Source: Prionace glauca
Lineage: Eukaryota; Chordata; Chondrichthyes; Carcharhiniformes; Carcharhinidae
DNA length: 64,000 nucleotides
Assembly: GCA_037974335.1 (NCBI GenBank)
Contig: CM075761.1
Coordinates: 10,841,790-10,905,789 of the forward strand
Direction: 5' to 3'
Part shown: positions 54,825 through 64,000 of the stretch, piece by piece
Position numbering within the stretch: position 1 is the stretch's first letter
How the letters are laid out: each line of letters opens with the position of its first letter
Notes under the pieces: model-generated
Told to the model about the DNA's origin: nothing
Database searches by the model: none
What the model saw: only the letters and a program-made list of their open reading frames with translations
Made by a program: the position numbers and the translations under genes

Positions 54825-55840
54825 CCTGGAAGTTGCATGCTTGTTGTCAGTGCAGCTTTAAGAGTTGTTTTTAATTGATGCTCAGAACCTGAGGTGATGT
54901 AATTGTGCAGAGGAGAGAAAAAACACTATGTGTAGCTTCGGTGACAAGGGTTTGGTTTCCGTTTTCAGTTAGGAGCTGCAGGTTGGAGTGTGTTTTAAAA
55001 GGGAGAACAAGCTAAAAAGAAGTGTTTTTTTCACTGAAAGGTGAAAATCTCTTGTTCTTGGGAGCTGGAACAGAGTCTCTCTGGGGTTTTGGGAAGCTGT
55101 CTTGACTTCAAACTGTTTGGCGTGAATCCAGAGAACTGCAGACCAAGGAACTCAAATTACCAGTAGTCACGTGAACATTAGGTTGTGCTGTGTTAAACCT
55201 GTGAAAAGGTTGTTTTTTTTTTGCTTCAGGGAGGTTTTGGTTTTGATTGGGAAAACCTATCTCTATTCATGAAGAATTATACATTACAGCGGATGTTTTA
55301 CTTTTTTTGTAGTTAATAAAGATCTTGCTATTTTTCTTATTATACATGTTAACTGTATTCTTAACTTTTGTTTTGAAAGAAGCTCCCTACTGGTCTTTTG
55401 AATCACTCCTGAAGGGAAATAGAACATGCATATCCTAGTCAAGTTCAAACTGCAAAATGTATGATTCATAAAACACTTTGGCATTTCTAACTGGAACCAT
55501 AACAAATGATACAGTCATGATGTAGTTGGCGTTGCGACAGATGTTAGCAGTATATCTACAAAGGACACAAGTGTGGACAAGGAATCCCTTAATCAGGGTC
55601 AAGGTTGCAACAATAGCTCTGAGGTCAATCCTCCTTCTAAAACACACAATTCTCACATTGTGGATCAAACCAAGGCTTCACGTTAAACATCAAAACTCAC
55701 GGTGCAAAAAGAATTTTTTTCCCTAATTTTTTTATTGATAAAATATGTCACAGGTCATGAAAAAAATGGCAACATGGCCACCACAGGAAGTGACAAAACA
55801 TTCAGTGTGTTCTATGTCGATTATGCAGTATTCTGAGTTG
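54825..55840. other. Unidentified block; possible old LTR-like repeat in its first half
   Basis: 54830-55440 has a layout reminiscent of an LTR-type repeat (regulatory-looking stretch, then ttaataaagatcttg and a short tail), but I cannot assign a family and no internal region is recognised. 55441-55840 is unidentified. Confidence 0.25.
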
Positions 55841-55849
55841 CTTCAAGGA

Positions 55850-55985
55850 ACAAAAACCGCCCGGGAAACAGGCCCTTCGGCCCAACGAGCCCGTGCCGCC
55901 ATTTTAACATTACCAGCCCCCCCCCCCCCCCCACTCCACCCATGACCCTTATCTATTGTTTTATAGAAATCCACATTGAGGGAAA
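55850..55985 (-). mobile_element. Tail repeat, reverse
   Basis: caggcccttcggcccaacga followed by a poly-C tract (55917-55932) and ccacccatgacccttatcta. The interval to 56154 is unidentified. Confidence 0.7.
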
Positions 55986-56154
55986 CTAAACAAAGCAATG
56001 AAAAGGAAACTTGAGGAATCTCAAATTAGTTATTGCAGAAACTGTAATGATATTCAAGTTTTCTGTTTAGGTAATGATGCAATCAGAGAAATAACAAAGG
56101 CTTTTCAAAATAGTCATCACATAAAGTGCTATCTAACTCGGCCACAGAGAATGG

Positions 56155-57100
56155 GTGCACCGTGAGTTGCTTCAATATAATTGCTGTACGTGGAAAATAC
56201 ATTGCACACAACACAAGAACACAAGAATTGCATATATTCAACACTCATTGCATACGTCCAGAAATGTTCTAGCTTGGTATGGCTCCCGCTCTGACCAAGA
56301 CCATAAGAAACTACAAAGAGTTGTGAACGTAGTCCAGTCTATCACACAAACCACCCTCCCATCCATTGACTTCTTCTACAATTCCCGCTGCCTCGGGAAA
56401 AGCAGCCGGCATAATCAAAGACCTGCGCACTCCAGATATACGTTATTCTAGCTTCTTCCGTCGGAAAAACATACATAAAATTCTGAGGTCACATAACAAC
56501 TGACTCAAGAAGAGTTTCTTCCCTTCTGCCATCGGACTTTTGAATGGACCTACCTTATAATAAGTTGATTTTTCTCTGCACCCCAACTATGACCTCAACA
56601 CTATACCCTGCACCTTTTTCCTTTCCTTCTCCTCTACGTACTCTATGAACGGTATGTTTTGTCTGTAGAACGGAGTTGAGGAGGAACTTCTTCACTCAAA
56701 AGGTGGTGAATCTCTGGAATTCTCTGCCCGTTGAAGTGGTGGAGGCTGCCTCGCTAAATATTTTTAAGACGCGGGTTGATGGGTTTTTGATAAGAGAGGG
56801 GATTAAGGGTTATGGGGAGAGGGCGGGAATATGGAGCTGAGCCATAACAGATCAGGCATGATCTTATTGAATGGCGGGGCAGGCTCGAAGGGCTAGATGG
56901 CCTACTCCTGCTCCTATTTCTTATGTTCTTATGTTACTGTGCAAGGAAGAATACTTTTCATTCTGTGCCAATACCTGTGACAGTATGAAATCAAATCAGA
57001 TCTAGACATTCGATAAACGGAATGTTTTGTCTTTATAGTGTACAAGAGACAATGCGTTTAACTTTTTCCCTATGCATGTGGCAATAATAAATCAAATCAG
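56155..57100 (+). mobile_element. L2-like LINE 3' region, interrupted by CR1-e
   Basis: A forward decayed C-terminal coding part (AWYGSRSDQDHKKLQRVVN, then SIDFFYNSRCLGKSS) and 3' UTR. A forward CR1-e 3' end (56667-56935) is inserted after gtatgttttgtctgta. The L2-like 3' UTR then continues to the tgacaataataaatcaaatc-type end near 57100. Confidence 0.8.
56667..56935 (+). mobile_element. CR1-e 3' end nested in the L2-like LINE
   Basis: A forward, 5'-truncated copy with the ctcctatttcttatgttctt tail; almost the same segment as 22347-22620. Confidence 0.88.
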
Positions 57101-57214
57101 TTCAATGCTGGCTGTCTGAGATTAACTAATTGGCACCAATATCACCCGTTTGTTCCGTATTCGTAAAATTACCAATAAAGGAAACTATATTAACGTGAGA
57201 TAAAGGCAAAGTGT

Positions 57215-57580
57215 TAATGACAGAACTGAAACACAGAATGACACAGACCAAACGGAGTACATTCCGGCCTTCGTGGCAATCTTGTCTCCTTCAATATAGC
57301 ATTTGTCCCTCTCCTCTTTTTTTGCCAATATTCCAACAATATCTCCCCATCAAGTAGTTATTTAATTCCCCCCGTGAAACTATCAAATTAGTCTGCATCT
57401 CCAATCACAATTCATCGTGTCGTTAAAAAAAAACTTCACCTCGACGGTTCAGTCCCTTTCTTACTAATTATCTTGAATCTGTTTTGAATTATCTTGAATC
57501 TGTTTCCCTCTTCCCTCACAAGACCTCCAAACCTTCTGTCATTGTAAAGGTTTTCTCCTCACTTTCTCCATGGACCCAAT
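57215..57580 (-). mobile_element. Old CR1-type 3' region
   Basis: Reverse landmarks cgttaaaaaaaaacttcacc and gaatctgtttccctcttccc. Heavily decayed. Confidence 0.5.
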
Positions 57581-57614
57581 AGTGGGGAATTCTATTTTCA
57601 TGGCCAAATTATCT

Positions 57615-58065
57615 TCAAGGTTATAAAAGCAAAGAGAGGTTGGGTAAATTTGGTTTGTTCTCACTGGAATGATGGAGGTTGAGGGTGACCTGGTAGAGGT
57701 TTACAAGATTACTAGTCGCATGAATAGAGTGGATAGTCAGATGTACTTTCCTCGGGTAGAAAAGTCACAACTGGGGGCTTTAATTCTAAGCTGAATGGGG
57801 AAAAGATTAGAGGAGATATGCAGTACAAGTTTTTTTTACACAGAGGTGATGGATCTGTAACATGCTGTCTGGAGAGGTGGTGGGAGCAGATACCATAGCG
57901 ACATCTAAGGGACAACTAGAAGAACGCATGAATGGGTTCGATTTGGAAGGTTATGGACTCCGAAAGTGCACACAGTTTTTGACCAGCCAGGCACTATAAT
58001 CGGGGGAAGCCTGGAGTGCCGAAGGGCTTGTTCCTATGCTCTACCTTTATTTGTTCTTTGTAACT
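57615..58065 (+). mobile_element. CR1-type 3' region
   Basis: Forward: ggtttgttctcactggaatg, gaggtttacaagattactag, and the tail gtgccgaagggcttgttcct ... tttgttctttg. Confidence 0.65.
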
Positions 58066-58089
58066 CTGATTAGTAAATCAGAGTCACTG

Positions 58090-58418
58090 TGTGGCACGGT
58101 AGCACACTGGTTAGCACTGCTGTTTCATAGCTCCACGTCCTGTGTTCGATTCCCGGCTCGGGTCACTGTCTGTGTGGAGTTCTCACATTCTCCTCCGTCT
58201 GTGTTAGTTTCCTCTGGGTACTCCGGTTTCATCCCACTGACCAAAGATGTGTGGGTTAGATTGATTGGCCATGCTAAGAAATTGTACCTTAGCATCCAGG
58301 GATGTGTAGGTTAGAGGATTAGCGTATAGAATATATGGGGGTGGGGTTCTGTTCGGTGCAGACTCGATGGGACGAAGGACTTCTCTCTGCACCGTACGAT
58401 TCTATAAATCTCTCAAAG
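58090..58418 (+). mobile_element. SINE-1, forward, full length
   Basis: Head tgtggcacggtagcacactggttagcactg-type (A box), B-box-like tgttcgattccc, body, and 3' end ctctgcaccgtacgattcta. Confidence 0.82.
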
Positions 58419-58419
58419 G

Positions 58420-59000
58420 TAACTGAAATTCAGCATTAAAAGCGTGATATATTTATTTTCAAAACTAGTCTTGTTATAGATAAACAAAAAGTTCAAAGAA
58501 CTGAAAACATAAAATAGACTACTATGGTACTTCGGCTGAAGGGGAATCCGATGATGCGACAACACCTTGAGTTGCCTCCGCTGATGTCCACTTGCGTGCC
58601 AGAAATTTGAGCAATTATAGAATGTAGCTACCTAAGATACTATCCAGCAATTAACTTAACATGATCTCATCTAATATTTACTACGCCATCTATTCATGAC
58701 AAATCCATAATTCGAATTGTAACTTGACACTTAAAATGTTGATCTGTCACTTGTTCTTTAAACTAAAGGAAACCCTCTCCTTAAACAAAATGGCTTCCTG
58801 GTTGCTAAGCAATACATAACAATAATTTCAATTCGCTCAGCGTTTTTGTGAGGCAGTCAAAACGAGTTAATCTGCTGGAGGAGGGCTTGAACATCTGGCA
58901 GAATTCCCAGGTTGGACTCCGTGTATCCAACACACAATTACATTATTTGTCTCTTTAATCAATGCACGATTTCATATTCATCCCAAAATGTAAGTTACGT
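58420..59000. other. Unidentified stretch
   Basis: AT-rich, with no recognised repeat or exon. Confidence 0.4.
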
Positions 59001-59002
59001 AC

Positions 59003-59095
59003 AACATAGAACATAGAACAGTACAGCACAGGACAGGCCCTTCGGCCCTTCAATGTTGTGCCGAGCTATGTCCAAACCCAAGATCAAGCTATCCC
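59003..59095 (-). mobile_element. CR1-c type 3' tail
   Basis: A reverse 90-base tail (gaacagtacagcacaggaca ... gttgtgccgagctatg). 59096-59285 is unidentified. Confidence 0.75.
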
Positions 59096-59289
59096 ACTGT
59101 GTATGTTTGAAGCAGAGTTTTATGTTTTACCTAGCTCAATGACACAATCAGACCTTGAGTTATGAAATTTAATACCAGCATTGTTACCAGCCACTCAGTT
59201 AGGAAATGTCATTACTACATTATTTAAATAATCATTTCATTCTAAAACCCTCTTATATGACGCCATATGCTTGCATATCTCAATTTAGT

Positions 59290-60450
59290 AGAGTGAGATT
59301 TTGAACCGTTTTGTGTTGAATAATATTGAGATGTGGAATCATGCTGTGTTTTATTAGACTGAAATGCGGAATCATGTTGAGTTATATTAGTTTAAGGTGT
59401 TGAATCATGTTGAGTTGCATTAGACTGAGATGAGGAATCGTAATGGACGAAAAGGGATTCGTTTAGGCTAGTGGGTCATTGTTTTGTAACTGGTCGGCGC
59501 AACATCGTGGGCCGAAGGGCCTGTTCTGCGCTGTAATGTTCTATGTTCTATGTTCTAATGTGTTGTGTTAATTGAACTGTTGAATCATATTGAGATGCAT
59601 TAGATTGAGACGTGGGATCCTATTGTGGTATGTTAGATTAAGATGTGGAATTAGATTGTGTTGTTCTACATTGAGGTGTGGAATCATAATGTGTTATAGT
59701 AGATTGAGATGTGGAAACATATTGAGTTGCATTGGATTCAGATGTGGAATTGCATTGTGTTGTGTTAGAATGAGATGTAGAATCATGTAATGTTGTATTA
59801 GATTGAGTTGTGGAATCATAATATGTTAGATTGAGATGCAGAATCACAGTGAGTTGCATTAGCTTGAGTTGTAGAATCGTATTGAGTTAGAATGAGGTGT
59901 GTAATCATATTGACTTGTATTAGAATGAGGCATGGAATCATATTGTGTTGTATGAGAATGAGACGTGGAATAATATTGAGTTGCATTAAATTGAGATGTG
60001 GAATTATATTGTATAGTGTTAGATTGAAATGTGTAATCATTTTGTGTCATATTGGAGTGAGATGTGGAATTGTTTTGTGTTATATTAGATTGTGATGTGA
60101 AATCAGATTGCGTTTTGTTCAGCTGAGTTGACGAATCATATTGTGTTGCATTAGATTGAGATTTGCAATTGTGTGTTATTGTACAACACATTAAATGTTA
60201 TGCTGTATTAGGTTGAGACGTGGAATCATGCTGAGTTATATTAGATTGAAATGTGGAATCATATTGTGTCGTTTAAGAGTGAGATGTTGTATTAGATTGA
60301 GATTTGGAAACATATTGTGTTGTATTAAATTGAGATGAGAATTCATGCTGAGTTTTATTACATTGAGGTGAGGAATTGTACTATGTTGCATTATATTAAG
60401 AAGTGGAATTGCACTGTGTTGGCTTAGACTGATATATTGAATCATATTGC
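59290..60450 (+). repeat. 33-bp minisatellite
   Basis: About 30 imperfect copies of a 33-base unit (attgagatgtggaatcatat plus tgtgttgtattag). A CR1-a 3' tail (59437-59556) is inserted within it. Reading frames inside are products of the repeat. Confidence 0.93.
59437..59556 (+). mobile_element. CR1-a 3' tail inserted in the minisatellite
   Basis: Forward, only about 120 bases (from gacgaaaagggattcgttta to the ttctatg-repeat tail). The array resumes directly after it. Confidence 0.9.
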
Positions 60451-60454
60451 ATTG

Positions 60455-60662
60455 TGTGAGGGTGGTGAGTGAATGGAATCGGCTGCCGTCAGTGGTGGTG
60501 GAGGCGAAGTCGCTGGGGTCTTTTAAAAGACTTCTGGATGAGTATATGGGATTTAGTGGGATTGGGGGTTATAGATAGGTCTGTAGGTTGGTAGGTGTTG
60601 ATGTGATCGGCGCAACTCGTGGGCCGAAGAGCCTGTTTGTGCTGTAGTGTTCTATGTTCTAT
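60455..60662 (+). mobile_element. CR1-b 3' end, forward
   Basis: gtgagtgaatggaatcggct, then the codons for the FSGIGGYR terminus, and the tail cgcaactcgtgggccgaaga ... gttctatgttcta. Confidence 0.88.
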
Positions 60663-61187
60663 ATCTCAGGATACATTTGGAATTGAATTACTGAAACATC
60701 ACAGCCAGGCGAAGGACAATATTAAAGCAACATCCGACCCAGAGATGCAAGACGGAATTCTCTGGCCGCGCTGGTCTAAAAGCCAGAAATTTCCGCCCGA
60801 ACGTCAATGGAATTTCAGGTTCTTCACAACTCACCCGTTCATAATCCGGTGGCGGACGGGATGGGAGAATTCCGGCCACAATGTGTAGGATGACAGCACC
60901 TTTGGTGGGAGAATACAGCCCCAAACACCATGAGTTAATTGATGTGAAGAACATTTTTTTTCAATCTTTACAACACACCAATTCATTCCCAGAAATAGGC
61001 ATATTCCACCTCCTGAATCAATGACGTCATGTGTTTGCTCATTTGATGAAAATCTACGTCGGGTGATGTTGCAATGACAACTTCCCAGAGGTGAATCTAC
61101 AGAACATAAAGTAGTGTTTGTGAATCTACTCCCTCAGAGTTAATAGAGATCATCTGCAGAGCCAAAGGGTATTTCATTCACCGGAAA
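60663..61187. other. Shark repeat piece and GPR139-like 5' flank
   Basis: About 60750-60890 (gacggaattctctggccgcg ... gggagaattccggcc) resembles a common shark repeat. The remainder is unassigned and would include the 5' UTR of the next exon. Confidence 0.4.
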
Positions 61188-61254
61188 ATGCTTCGCCAAT
61201 TCCAAATTGCGAAGGAAATATTCTACCTGATCCTCAGCGTTATTGGTGTGCCTG
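61188..61254 (+). CDS. First coding exon of a probable GPR139-like receptor
   Basis: ATG CTT CGC CAA begins MLRQFQIAKEIFYLILSVIG followed by VP and a phase-1 G|gtaagt donor. A short exon ending at the start of the first membrane helix, with Y-x-x-L-x-x-x-G-V/I-P, matches the first exon I recall for the GPR139-like rhodopsin-class receptors that are numerous in elasmobranchs. The second exon would carry the rest of the seven-helix protein and is not found before the window end. Assignment rests on 22 residues, so it is tentative. Confidence 0.55.
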
Positions 61255-61544
61255 GTAAGTGACGAGATGGATTGAAGTTATCTAAATCGGTGTGTGAGGT
61301 GTCCTACGATGGTTACTCTGTGACTAACATATTGTCATCGTTTTATAGAACCCTGATAAGTGACAACATTTACACACTCAGAATGCTTGAATTTCTCTGT
61401 AGTTTTTTTTCTGAATTGCCACGTCAATGTAAACGTCTCTATGTAACTTGCAGCCTCTGTGAATTGTGGGGTTGATTACGAGTGAATCTGGTGTAATATT
61501 GGTCGCCTCTGAATGAAGTTATCTGACTGAGTCAGAGTAAGATC

Positions 61545-61960
61545 AAATTGTGTTTGGGATTTTTCTCACTGGAGTTTAGAAGGATGAGTGGGAACCCGAT
61601 AGAGGTATTTAGGCTTCTAAAAGCAATTGAGAAAGTAAGCGTGTTCCAAATGTCTCCTCTTATGCGGCAATCTCGATCAGGAGGTCGCAAGAATAGGTTG
61701 AGATGCGGTCGATTTGGAATTAAGATGAGGTGGAAAAAAATCTCCCAAAGTTCGTGAATTTGTGAGACTGACTGCTTCTTACGCGGTAACGCCTGAATTG
61801 TTGAACAGTGACAGGAAGGGGGTAAACATGTTTCTGATAAAAAAAACGGGTTGAACAGATATTGGGGAAAGATGGGAAGGTGGAATATATGCGAGGGAGA
61901 GATCACCCATGATTGCATTGAATGGTAGAGTAGGCTCAAAGTGGTCAACTTGCACATTTC
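61545..61960 (+). mobile_element. Old CR1-type 3' region
   Basis: Forward: actggagtttagaaggatga, gatgaggtggaaaaaaatct, then a decayed terminal part. Confidence 0.6.
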
Positions 61961-61989
61961 TGCTCCGAATTTCCGAAGAGTGAGAGTCA

Positions 61990-62340
61990 CTCACCGACTT
62001 GGAAAAGGTGACTGACTCCAGTGACCATGTGAACGGGAGTATCAGCCTGTGTAGAATTGAACTGCACGAGTGACATGAACCAGATTGGGAGACTTGAGTG
62101 AACATGTATAACAGGAATGTCTGTCCATATAGAATTGTACTGAGTGTCGATTACTAACCAGTGTGCAAGAACTGAGTCGAGGGAAGATGTAACTTGGGAT
62201 TGTGTCATGATAGAATTGTACAGAGTATAAGTCACTTATATATCCATCAGTGTACAAATTTACTGAGTCTGATTCACTAACCTGAGTGGAAAAGTTGTCT
62301 CCAGTGGACATGTCTATCTTGAGTATCTGGGGATTTACTG
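61990..62340 (+). repeat. Degenerate tandem repeat (about 85 bp unit)
   Basis: Three to four diverged units, each with a tagaattg(a/t)ac block followed by a cact/tact-aacc phrase. Confidence 0.55.
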
Positions 62341-62424
62341 AACACGGTTTGGATCTGAACCTGGTGTGAGCCAGCAGCTGGCCTGGGTCTGAAACTGGTG
62401 TGGGTCTGAACCTGCTGTGTGGCT

Positions 62425-62525
62425 TTCTCTAACAATTGTTCTATGTTCTATGTTGTAATTGTTCTCTAACAATGTTAGATATGTTCCATGTTCTAATTAT
62501 GTTCTATGTTCTATGTTCTAATTAT
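62425..62525 (+). repeat. CR1 tail-type ttctatg repeats
   Basis: Repeated gttctatgttcta blocks separated by aattgttctctaac-like spacers. It looks like an expanded CR1 3' tail without an attached element. Confidence 0.7.
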
Positions 62526-62529
62526 TCAA

Positions 62530-64000
62530 ATTTTATTGCATTTTCCCACTCGCTCAACGTGTCCAAATCCTCCTCACAGTTCATCCTCCCACACAGATTT
62601 ATGTCACTGCAAATTCGCTGATATTGCATTTGGTTTCAACATCTAAATCATTATTATCGACATTGTCGAAAAACTGAGGGTTGTACAAGTGATCCCTCCA
62701 GTTATGCAATGCCTGTCACTTGTAAAAATGCCCATTTATTCTTATTTTCTTCTCCCATTTGACATCCAGTTTTCGATCCATCTCACTCCCCCGCCCAACC
62801 CCCAAAATTCCTCCACATTCTCTAATTTTACAAGTCAATGTCTTAAGGGGGGCATTGTCGAAAATCTTCTGAAAGTCCAATTAAACCACATACACTGGCT
62901 CCCCCTTATCCACTCGACCTGTTACATCTCAGGTGAATCCCTGTAGATTTGTCAGGAGTGGTTCCCTTTCTGTAAATCCACACTGACCCTGCCAAAACCC
63001 GCAGTTTGCGGTGCCGATGGCAGTCATGATGTGGAGGTGCCGGTGGTGGACCGGGGTAAACACAGTCAGAAGCCTCACAACATCAGGTTAAAGTCCACCC
63101 AGTTTAATTGATCTGATAACTATCAAATAAATGGTTGGACTTTACCGTGGTGTTGTGAGACATCTCACTGCAAAATCCTGCCAGGATTCACCGAGCGTTT
63201 TGCTATGAAGCCTTTGATGATAGATTGTGGAATTTACCCCATTACAGACATCCAGTTTATTCTACAACTCATTGTTTTCTCCCTGCCTCCCTTTTCAAAC
63301 AGTGGGGTTACATTCGCAAAACTCCAATCTGTAGGAACTGCTTTGGTCTTTTAAAAATCTTGTAAAATGAACAATTATTTCTATGGCCATTTCTTTAAAA
63401 TCTCTGTGATGTAGATAGTCAGCCCTCGAAAATTTATTGGACCTCAATCCCATTAGTTTCATCAAAACCATTTTCCTACGGTTTACCTTCACTTCCTCTC
63501 TCTCGCTTAGCTCTATGTCGCCAAAACTTCTTGTATTTTCTTTCTATCCAACTTATGAAGACAGGAGGAAAGTGCATATTCAATTGGTCACCTATTTCTT
63601 TGCTCCTATTATATGTCCCCCCCCCCCCCGGTTCTGACTGTGACGGGTGTATGTTTGTCTTTGCGAGCTTTTTTATCACCTCACATACCTCTCAAAACAC
63701 TTTCAGTCAGTCACGTCTGAATGTTCCCCAAAATCTTACTTCCACACTCTAATTTCCTCTTCTTAACAGGGGTCGTGGGCAGAGAGGTGGACTGGTGGTG
63801 TTGAGAGGGCGGCGCAGGCTCATTGGGCCGAAGGGCCTGTTTCCCGGGCTGATTTTGTTCTTTGTTCTTTAATCAATAATATGACCTTCTTTGTAACATT
63901 CTAAGCTATTCTCAGTCCTCAGGTCTTTTGTTTCGTTTTTGCAGAATCTGTATACTTCCCGCTTAGATTTTTTAATGTCTCTAATTTCCCTTGCAAGGAA
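62530..64000 (-). mobile_element. Ancient CR1/L3-like LINE, reverse, interrupted
   Basis: The reverse strand preserves fragments of a reverse-transcriptase frame (for example the counterpart of the QxGFxxGxS motif near 62970-62995) and runs to the window end. It is interrupted by a common shark repeat (63025-63170) and by a forward tail repeat (about 63775-63875). A poly-C tract lies at 63619-63630. Confidence 0.55.

Noticed and set aside
59590-60445. Cys/Arg- and Ser/Gln-rich open frames on both strands
   Set aside because: They are translations of the 33-base minisatellite, whose period is a multiple of three.

Overview
This is a window of vertebrate genomic DNA, most likely from a shark. 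Genes are intron-split, the host exons look like immunoglobulin-superfamily (IgSF) receptors, and most of the rest is layered CR1-type LINEs, a second LINE family (probably L2 clade), tRNA-derived SINEs and other repeats that I associate with elasmobranchs. There is no bacterial-type gene organisation, CRISPR array or rRNA.

The host content is a small cluster of germline-joined V(J)-C1 receptor genes. Gene A lies on the minus strand (leader exon 14.29 kb, V 13.68 kb, C1 13.26 kb, transmembrane 2.40 kb, first tail exon 2.20 kb). Gene B lies on the plus strand (41.20-50.54 kb) and is complete: six exons with correct GT/AG borders and compatible phases encode a 303-residue protein with signal peptide, V domain ending in a J-like FGNG strand, C1 domain, membrane segment, and a tail ending in a tyrosine motif (TLYARL). 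Gene C (32.4-38.8 kb, plus) is an inverted partial copy of gene A. Its transmembrane and tail exons and three or more intron blocks are collinear with gene A, but no V or C1 exon is visible and the transmembrane-exon acceptor AG is lost. At 61.19 kb there is a probable first exon of a GPR139-like receptor.

Layout by region: 1-14.3 kb is gene A with CR1, SINE and LINE insertions in its introns, including a nearly full CR1 at 5.13-8.81 kb. 14.3-32.4 kb is almost all repeats. Within it, a full-length CR1 (23.84-29.82 kb) carries eight tandem 5' monomers, ORF1 and ORF2, and sits inside an older CR1. 32.4-38.8 kb is gene C, split by a second copy of the same CR1 that has itself received a nested CR1. 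38.8-50.5 kb is gene B and its repeat-filled introns. 50.5-64 kb is repeats, two minisatellites and the GPR139-like exon.

Local labels used below: CR1-a (3' end of the 5.1 kb element type), CR1-b (the 23.8 kb type), CR1-c (host of CR1-b), CR1-e (3' end starting 'aagaacataagaaataggag' on the reverse strand). 'L2-like' is the second LINE family. 'SINE-1' is the tRNA-derived SINE with the 'tggttagcactg' head. 'Tail repeat' is a short family ending in ttctttg repeats. These labels are mine, not database names. All homology statements between parts of the window come from reading the sequence by eye.
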